NCBI GenBank assembly: GCA_946481135.1
Contig: CAMLMQ010000191.1
Location: forward strand, 1-5,473
From: an uncultured Microbacteriaceae bacterium
Lineage (GTDB): Bacteria; Actinomycetota; Actinomycetes; Actinomycetales; Microbacteriaceae
Direction: 5' to 3'
Length of the DNA: 5,473 nt
The translations under genes and the position numbers were made by a program. Positions 1-5,473 of this stretch are shown piece after piece. The notes below the pieces were generated by a model. The model saw nothing but the letters and a program-made list of their open reading frames with translations, was not told the origin of the DNA and did no database searches. Each line of letters begins with the position of its first letter. The first letter of the stretch is position 1.

Positions 1-9
1 ACCCCCGCA

Positions 10-15
10 TAGCCT
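10..15 (+). promoter_or_regulatory. Putative -10 hexamer of a leaderless promoter for the glycosyltransferase gene
   Basis: TAGCCT fits the actinobacterial -10 pattern TANNNT and ends 8 nt before the ATG at 24. There is no Shine-Dalgarno-like purine run in the visible 23 nt upstream. This spacing would put the transcript start at or next to the A of the ATG, giving a leaderless mRNA. The -35 region lies outside the window, and TANNNT is short enough to arise by chance. The case rests mainly on the same arrangement recurring at three other starts in this window. Confidence 0.45.
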
Positions 16-23
16 CGAACACG

Positions 24-2768
24 ATGCCTGGGGTGAGCGCGATCCTCGTCGCCCGCGACGGCGACGACACGGCCGAGCGCGCCCTGCGCCGACAGGTGCG
101 ACCGCCGGACGCGATCGTGCACCTCGCCGCCGGGGCCTCGATCGTCGACCTCGTCGCCGCGCTCCCCGACACAGGCCCCGACGAATGGCTCTGGCTGCTG
201 CCCGCGGATGCCGCCCCCGAGCCGGGCGCGCTCGCCCGGCTGCTCGCCAAGGTCGAGGTGGCCCCGTCGGTCGTGATCGCCGGGCCGAAGCTCGTCGACG
301 CCGACGACCCCACCCTGCTGCGCTCGTTCGGCGAGAGCATCACCGACCACGGCGTGACCGTGTCGCTCGCCGAGGACGAGCTCGACCAGTCGCAGCACGA
401 CACCGACGACGACGTGCTCGGCGTCGTGCTGCCCGGGATGCTCGTGCGCCGCAGCATGTGGGAGCTGCTGGGCGGCCCCGACCGCGGCCTGCCCACCGTG
501 GATGCCGGACTCGACCTGTCGCTGCGCGCGCGCCTCGCCGGCGGTCGCGTCGTGCGGGTCGCGGGTGCCCGGGTCGCCGTGCATCCGGGCGTGCAGGACT
601 TCCTGCGCCGTCGGCCGCTCCCGCCTCGCGCGCGCGACCGGGTGCGCCGGGCCGCTCAACTGCACCGTCGCATGGTCTACGCGCCCGCCGCGGCCGTGCC
701 GATCCACTGGCTCTCCCTGCTGCCGCTCGCGATCGTGCGCGTGCTCGTGCTGTTGCTCGGCAAACGACCCGGCGCCATCCCCGGGGAGCTCGCGGCGACG
801 GTGCAGGCGATCTTCGACGGCACCGTACCGGCGGCCCGCGCCCGCCTCCGGCGCTCGCGCCGCGTCGGCTGGGCCGCCCTCGCACCGTTGCGCATCCCGC
901 CGGACGTCGTGCGCGAGCGCCGGGCGACGGCACGCGACCGCGAGTACGCCCGGTCGGGTCTCGCCGACCTCGTGCGCGCGCGCTTCCTGCCGGGCGGGGC
1001 GACCGTGACGCTCGTCGGCCTCGTGCTCGGTGTCGTGCTGTCGCTGCGCCTGCTGGGGGCGACAGCGCTCACCGGCGGGGCGCTGCTGCCGCTCTCCGCC
1101 GACCTCGGCGCGCTCTGGGCGAGCGTCGGCTGGGGGCCGCGCGACGGGCTCGACCTCGTCGGGCCGGCCGACCCGTTCCACACGGTGCTCGCCCTGCTCG
1201 GCACGCTGACCCCGTGGAACCCGTCGCTCGCGCTCGTCGGACTGTGGATCGCCGCCCCCGCGCTCGCCGCCCTCGCCGCCTGGTGGTGCGCGACGCGGCT
1301 GAGCACCCGCGCCTGGCCGCCTGTCGTCGCCGCGCTGCTCTGGGTGCTCGCGCCGCCCTTCCTCGCCGCGCTCGCCGAGGGGCGTCCCGCCGCCGTGCTC
1401 GTGCACGTGCTGCTGCCGTGGCTCGCGCTCGCCCTGCTCGGCGCCCCGCGCTCGTGGAGCGCCGCGGGCGCGGCCTCCCTGCTCTTCGCCGCCGTCGCGG
1501 CATGCGCCCCCGTGCTCGTGCCCGTGCTGCTCGCGCTCGTCGTCGTGTGGGCGTTCGCGCATCCGCGCACCCTCGTGCGGCTGCTCGCCGTGCCGCTGCC
1601 CGCCCTCGTGCTCGCCGCGCCGCTGCTCGCCGCCCAATTCGCGCGGGGCACGCCGCTCGGTCTGCTCGCCGACCCCGGCCCCGCGGTCGCCGCCGACGCC
1701 CCGGCCGGGTGGCAGCTGCTGCTCGGATCGCCCTCGACGAACGGATGGGGGGCGCTCGTCGAGACGCTCGGGCTGCCCGGCGTGCTCGCCGTGCCCGCCG
1801 CGGTCGGCCTCCTCGCCCCGCTCGCCGCCGTCGCCCTGGTGGCGCTCTTCCTGCCCGGGTCGGCGCGCGCCGTGCCCGCGGTGCTCGTCGCCCTCGGCGG
1901 ACTCGTCAGCGCCGTGCTCGCGGCCCACCTCGCCCCGGCGGCGGCGGGTGCGCAGAGCGTCGGCATCTGGCCGGGCACGGGACTCAGCCTCTACTGGGGC
2001 GGCCTCGTCGCCGCGGTCGTGCTCGCGCTGGCGCCGTTGCGCCGCGTCGCCGTCGTCGTCGGAACCGCCGTGCTGCTCTCCGCGGCCGTGGCCGTCGCGC
2101 CGCCGCTCGTCACCCTCATCACGGGCGCCGGGGCGGTGACCGCGAGCGACGGACGGGTGCAGCCGGCCATCGTCGTCGCCGAGGCGGTGGAGGATCCCGG
2201 CCTCGGCATCCTCGTGCTGCGTCCCCAGCCCGACGGCTCGCTCGGCGCGACGCTCGAACGCGGCGCGGGAACGACCCTCGACCGCACCTCGACGTTCGCC
2301 GCGACGCGCCCCGAGCCGAGTGCGGCGCAGCGGGAGCTCGCCGAACTCGCCGGCAACCTCGCCTCCCGCGGCGGTTTCGACCCCGCCCCCGTGCTCGCCC
2401 GCCTCGGCATCGAGTTCGTCGTGCTGACCCCCGGCGCCGACACGACGGAGGCCGACGGCATCCGCGAACGCACCGCGGAGGCGCTCGACGCGCAGCCCGC
2501 CCTGGAGACGGTCGGCGACACCGCGCGCGGGTCGCTCTGGCGGTTCCCCGACTACGCGCCCGTCGAGCAGCCCTTCGACGGATCGGGCCCCGGCGCCCTC
2601 GCCCTCGCCGGACAGGTCGCGGTCTTCGCCTTCGCGGTGCTGCTCGCGCTGCCGACCGGTCGTCGCCGGCGGGTCGCCGCGGCGGGCGAGGAAGAGCCCG
2701 ACGCGGGCGACGTGTTCGACGCCGACGGCTTCGAGACCGACGCGTTCGAGGAGGAACACCGTGGCTGA
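24..2768 (+). CDS. Large polytopic membrane protein with N-terminal GT2-family glycosyltransferase-like domain
   Basis: This 914-residue protein probably sits in the cytoplasmic membrane and takes part in assembling an envelope polysaccharide; its donor and acceptor are unknown. Residues about 3-195 resemble a GT2 (GT-A fold) domain: an opening beta strand (SAILVA), a WLWLLPADAAPEPGAL segment where the DxD motif normally lies, and an LDLSLRARLAG segment near 163-173. Hydrophobic helices follow at about 222-246, 324-347, 401-420, 430-450, 454-473, 484-511, 517-538, 583-610, 613-637, 655-672 and 674-699. Residues about 700-850 form a soluble, probably extracellular domain, followed by a last helix at about 855-877 and an acidic tail at 889-911. 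The layout recalls GT2 domains fused to GT-C-like membrane regions in actinobacterial envelope clusters. The ATG at 24 is chosen because the GT2 strand begins directly after it; no in-frame stop is visible upstream, so a slightly longer protein is possible. The usual acidic GT2 motifs are eroded, so catalytic activity is uncertain. It overlaps the next gene by 8 bp. Confidence 0.9.
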   Translation: MPGVSAILVARDGDDTAERALRRQVRPPDAIVHLAAGASIVDLVAALPDTGPDEWLWLLPADAAPEPGALARLLAKVEVAPSVVIAGPKLVDADDPTLLRSFGESITDHGVTVSLAEDELDQSQHDTDDDVLGVVLPGMLVRRSMWELLGGPDRGLPTVDAGLDLSLRARLAGGRVVRVAGARVAVHPGVQDFLRRRPLPPRARDRVRRAAQLHRRMVYAPAAAVPIHWLSLLPLAIVRVLVLLLGKRPGAIPGELAATVQAIFDGTVPAARARLRRSRRVGWAALAPLRIPPDVVRERRATARDREYARSGLADLVRARFLPGGATVTLVGLVLGVVLSLRLLGATALTGGALLPLSADLGALWASVGWGPRDGLDLVGPADPFHTVLALLGTLTPWNPSLALVGLWIAAPALAALAAWWCATRLSTRAWPPVVAALLWVLAPPFLAALAEGRPAAVLVHVLLPWLALALLGAPRSWSAAGAASLLFAAVAACAPVLVPVLLALVVVWAFAHPRTLVRLLAVPLPALVLAAPLLAAQFARGTPLGLLADPGPAVAADAPAGWQLLLGSPSTNGWGALVETLGLPGVLAVPAAVGLLAPLAAVALVALFLPGSARAVPAVLVALGGLVSAVLAAHLAPAAAGAQSVGIWPGTGLSLYWGGLVAAVVLALAPLRRVAVVVGTAVLLSAAVAVAPPLVTLITGAGAVTASDGRVQPAIVVAEAVEDPGLGILVLRPQPDGSLGATLERGAGTTLDRTSTFAATRPEPSAAQRELAELAGNLASRGGFDPAPVLARLGIEFVVLTPGADTTEADGIRERTAEALDAQPALETVGDTARGSLWRFPDYAPVEQPFDGSGPGALALAGQVAVFAFAVLLALPTGRRRRVAAAGEEEPDAGDVFDADGFETDAFEEEHRG
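2748..2754 (+). promoter_or_regulatory. Shine-Dalgarno sequence of the DUF5719 gene, inside the preceding gene
   Basis: GAGGAGG lies 6 nt before the GTG at 2761 and is the only strong, well-spaced ribosome binding site in the window. It is formed by the Glu909-Glu911 codons (GAG GAG GAA) of the upstream protein's acidic tail. It fixes the GTG at 2761 as the start of the second gene and suggests translational coupling, since the upstream stop codon (2766-2768) lies just past that start. Confidence 0.85.
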
Positions 2769-4275
2769 GCGATCGGGACTCCTGCTCGGGGCGCGCCTCG
2801 CGAGCGGCGCGGTCGCCGCCGGCATCGCGGCAGTCGTCGTCGCCGCGGTCGCCCTGCTGCCCCTGCCCGACTCGGCGGTCGACCCGCGCAGCGTCACCGT
2901 CGACCCCGCCCCCGCCGACCAGGTGCGTGTGTGCCCGGGGGCGGCGGTGCGCGTCGGCCAGGCGTCGGGCGACGACGCCGACCGTGCCTTCGTGCTCGGC
3001 GCCCCGGACGTGGCCGCCGTGGCCGCCGACGGCGAGCTCACCCGCTCGCGGGTCGTGTCGGCCGACGACGGCGCCCCGGCATCCGCGGCCCCCGAGGTGC
3101 TCACCGCCCCCGCCGACGGCGCGCTCGTCGCGGGGGCACAGCTCCAGGATGTCGACGCCCCCGACTTCCTCGGACTCGCCGCCGCCGCGTGCGTCGAGCC
3201 GACGGGATCCGCCTGGCTCGTCGGCGGCGCGACCACCGTCGGGCGCTCGACGCTGCTGCTGCTGAGCAACCCCACCGAGGTCGCCGCACGCGTGAGCCTG
3301 CAGATCTGGGGCGAGAACGGGGCGGTCTCGGCGCCGGGTATGAGCGGCATCGACGTGGCCCCCGGCACGCAGCGGGTGCTCTCGCTCGCCGGCTTCGCCC
3401 CGGGCCTCGCGTCCCCCGTCGTGCAGGTGACCGCGCGCGGCGGGCGCGTCGTCGCCGCGCTGCAGCAGTCGATCGTGCGCGGACTCGACGCGACCGGCGT
3501 CGAGACGACCGGGCCGGGTGCCGAGCCGGCGACCTCGCTCGTCATCCCCGGCGTGCGGATCGTCGACGCGGTCGGCGTCAACCGGGCCGGTGCTCGCTCG
3601 GACTGGTACGACGTCGCGCCCGTCGTGCGCATCGCCGTGCCCGGCGACGAGGACGGCACGGTCGAGGTGCGGGTCTCACCCGTCGGCACCGACGGCGTCG
3701 GCACGTCGTTCGTCGTGCAGGCCGAAGCCGGGCAGGTCGTCGACATCCCGCTCGATGCCGGGGTGCAGGAGGGCGGCCAGTCGCCCGACCCGGCGAGCGG
3801 CGAGAGTCAGCGTCTGGGCGACGGCCTCTACACGGTGCAGGTGGATGCCGACGTGCCCGTCGTCGCCGCTGTGCGCGCCTCCACGGCGGTCGACACGGGG
3901 GAGTCGGAGGCCGCCGCGACGGGCATCCAGCCCTCGCCGCCGAGCGACCTCGCGTGGTTCACGGCCGCCGCGCCGCTCGACGCTGGGACGCTGCTCACGG
4001 TGCCCGCCGGTCCGAACCCCGTGCTCTCGATCGTCAACCCGACGGCCGAGGCGGTCGAGGTCGAACTCGCCCCGCTCGATGGAGGGGCCCCGGTGCTCGT
4101 CGCCGTGCCCGCCGGAACCGCGGCGAGTCAGCCGATCACACCCGGGGCCTACCGCCTCGCGGGCACCGAGGCGCTCGCCGTCGGGGTCAGCTTCGCCGAC
4201 GCGGGACGCCTCGCCGCCTTCGTGCTCGCGCCCGCGCGTCCGCTCGCCGGACCCGTCGTCGTCCACCCGGACTGA
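2761..4275 (+). CDS. DUF5719 family protein, membrane-anchored extracellular
   Basis: This 504-residue protein has no established function. After a short charged N-terminus (MAER), residues about 7-34 form one hydrophobic helix. No AxA cleavage site follows, so I read it as a signal anchor with the rest outside the membrane. The remainder is rich in Val, Ala, Gly, Asp and Thr, as expected for beta-sandwich domains. There are only two cysteines, Cys58 (VCPG) and Cys144 (AACVEP), which could form an extracellular disulfide. Three diverged units can be traced at about 149-240, 286-377 and 418-490. Units 1 and 3 share an NPT turn (170-172, 426-428), and units 1 and 2 share a VQV..A....VVAA pattern. 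The GTG start is supported by GAGGAGG 6 nt upstream. The 8-bp overlap with the glycosyltransferase-like gene implies one operon and probably a joint role at the envelope. The family assignment is from remembered similarity (RVCPG motif, size, neighbours); a partner or chaperone role for the glycosyltransferase is inference. Confidence 0.87.
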   Translation: MAERSGLLLGARLASGAVAAGIAAVVVAAVALLPLPDSAVDPRSVTVDPAPADQVRVCPGAAVRVGQASGDDADRAFVLGAPDVAAVAADGELTRSRVVSADDGAPASAAPEVLTAPADGALVAGAQLQDVDAPDFLGLAAAACVEPTGSAWLVGGATTVGRSTLLLLSNPTEVAARVSLQIWGENGAVSAPGMSGIDVAPGTQRVLSLAGFAPGLASPVVQVTARGGRVVAALQQSIVRGLDATGVETTGPGAEPATSLVIPGVRIVDAVGVNRAGARSDWYDVAPVVRIAVPGDEDGTVEVRVSPVGTDGVGTSFVVQAEAGQVVDIPLDAGVQEGGQSPDPASGESQRLGDGLYTVQVDADVPVVAAVRASTAVDTGESEAAATGIQPSPPSDLAWFTAAAPLDAGTLLTVPAGPNPVLSIVNPTAEAVEVELAPLDGGAPVLVAVPAGTAASQPITPGAYRLAGTEALAVGVSFADAGRLAAFVLAPARPLAGPVVVHPD

Positions 4276-4291
4276 GGCGCCGCGGTGCGGG

Positions 4292-4723
4292 TCAGAAGTG
4301 CCGGTAGCGCTCCGGCGCGATGTCCCACGGGTCCTTGCCGAGCAGCTCGGCCACCGCGCGGAACACGCAGCTCTCGATGAGCGACCGGCGGTGCCACTCG
4401 TCGTCCTTGTGCAGGTGGGCGAGGCGTTCGATCGAGACCCGGTAGAGCACGACGAGTCGTCGGCCCGGGTCCACCCGCCAGCGGTCGACGCCGAGCGATC
4501 CCGACTCGCCGGGCGGCACCGCACCGACCTCGAAGCGCACCGTCGCGAGCTCGTCGGGCCACAGGTCGCGCAGGTACTCGACGGCCGACGCGACGCACGA
4601 GTCGAAGAAGTCCACCCGGGTGCGTAGCCGGCCGAGTTGCGGGCCGGTCACCGACGAGCGGATGCCGCGGCCGTGCCGGTCGCGGGAGAGCGCCCGCACC
4701 CGTGCCCGCCCCATCCTCGCCAT
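4292..4723 (-). CDS. Small zincin-like 'metallopeptidase family' protein (PF06262/DUF1025 type), lacking HExxH
   Basis: This 143-residue, probably cytoplasmic protein resembles the short zincin-like proteins encoded next to DUF3499 in actinomycetes. It has a basic N-terminus with RDRHGRG (14-20), a probable helix at about 38-55, a beta strand near 62-67, the strand RRLVVLYRVSIER (88-100) and a C-terminal helix around AVAELLGKDP (123-132) where the zinc motif would be. Active zincins carry HExxH there; here the stretch reads FRAVAELLG, with no His and no Glu-His pair. If the family call is right, this is a metal-free, non-peptidase version. The start is taken at the first Met (complement of 4721-4723); Met4 is an alternative. 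No Shine-Dalgarno is visible, but TAGACT lies 6 nt upstream. The gene is divergent from DUF3499 and its stop lies only 16 bp from the convergent DUF5719 stop. The coding call is firm; the function is unknown. Confidence 0.82.
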   Translation of the reverse strand: MARMGRARVRALSRDRHGRGIRSSVTGPQLGRLRTRVDFFDSCVASAVEYLRDLWPDELATVRFEVGAVPPGESGSLGVDRWRVDPGRRLVVLYRVSIERLAHLHKDDEWHRRSLIESCVFRAVAELLGKDPWDIAPERYRHF

Positions 4724-4729
4724 GTCGCC

Positions 4730-4735
4730 AGTCTA
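4730..4735 (-). promoter_or_regulatory. Putative -10 hexamer of a leaderless promoter for the zincin-like gene
   Basis: On the minus strand TAGACT (TANNNT) ends 6 nt before the ATG, and no purine-rich ribosome binding site lies between it and the start. Transcription would then begin at the A of the ATG. I see no convincing -35 (the sequence 17 nt upstream is GC-rich). It faces away from the matching element of the DUF3499 gene, so the 70-bp gap reads as two back-to-back promoters. Confidence 0.6.
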
Positions 4736-4780
4736 GAGAGCGCGTCGGCGTGCCGGGCCGAGGTGTCGGAGGCTCGGGGC

Positions 4781-4786
4781 TACCCT
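4781..4786 (+). promoter_or_regulatory. Putative -10 hexamer of a leaderless promoter for the DUF3499 gene
   Basis: TACCCT (TANNNT) ends 7 nt before the ATG at 4794. The only purine-rich candidate ribosome site, GGAGG at 4768-4772, is 21 nt from the ATG and upstream of the hexamer, so it would not be in the message. No recognisable -35 is seen. A leaderless start at the ATG is the simplest reading. Confidence 0.6.
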
Positions 4787-4793
4787 GACCGGG

Positions 4794-5473
<680 letters not shown>

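Noticed and set aside
677..1978. A 433-codon open frame on the minus strand inside the glycosyltransferase-like gene
   Set aside because: Its composition is Ser/Ala/Arg/Gly/Thr-rich, without hydrophobic core patterns, and lies opposite a convincing membrane protein; it is a GC-driven shadow.
185..3265. A 1026-codon open frame on the plus strand spanning the glycosyltransferase-like and DUF5719 genes
   Set aside because: Its product is almost entirely Arg, Ala, Pro and Gly, typical of an off-frame reading of very GC-rich coding DNA. The overlapping frames give recognisable proteins with membrane helices and a good ribosome site.
4265..4292. Possible bidirectional terminator between the convergent stops (ACCCG at 4265-4269, CGGGT at 4288-4292)
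   Set aside because: The stem is only 5 bp with an 18-nt loop and no T tract on either strand. The 16-bp gap is too small for me to call a terminator.

Overview
The window is very GC-rich DNA with strong G/C bias at third codon positions and several start codons that look leaderless. The gene set (large GT2-type membrane glycosyltransferase, DUF5719 protein, zincin-like small protein, DUF3499 protein, ahcY) points to a chromosomal core region of a high-GC actinomycete. Microbacteriaceae is my best guess, from the style of the proteins. I saw no mobile element, tRNA, rRNA, CRISPR array or phage gene.

Layout. (1) 24-4275, plus strand: a two-gene operon. The first gene encodes a 914-residue membrane protein with an N-terminal GT2-like domain and about twelve membrane helices. 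The second encodes a 504-residue DUF5719-type membrane-anchored extracellular protein. The genes overlap by 8 bp, and the ribosome binding site of the second lies inside the last codons of the first. (2) 4292-4723, minus strand: a small protein of the zincin-like 'metallopeptidase family', convergent with the operon across only 16 bp. (3) 4724-4793: a 70-bp divergent promoter region. (4) 4794-5021, plus strand: a 75-residue DUF3499 protein with a possible Cys/His metal site. (5) 5022-5085: a short spacer with a 21-bp tandem duplication, an inverted repeat and a likely promoter. (6) 5086 to the window end, plus strand: the first 129 codons of ahcY (S-adenosylhomocysteine hydrolase).

How the parts fit. 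The first two genes probably act together at the cell envelope, as a polytopic glycosyltransferase-like protein with an extracellular partner, but no substrate can be named from sequence. The small zincin-like and DUF3499 genes are conserved neighbours of unknown function. AhcY belongs to the methyl cycle and is probably linked by conserved position rather than by pathway.

Points worth a second look: the GT2 domain has lost most of its usual acidic motif residues; the zincin-like protein has no HExxH; DUF5719 contains a diverged three-fold repeat; four of five start codons have a -10-like hexamer 6-8 nt upstream and no usable Shine-Dalgarno, while the one operon-internal gene has a strong one; and the mannose genes I remember between DUF3499 and ahcY in other actinomycetes are missing here. 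I see no clear evidence of a wholly new multi-gene system.
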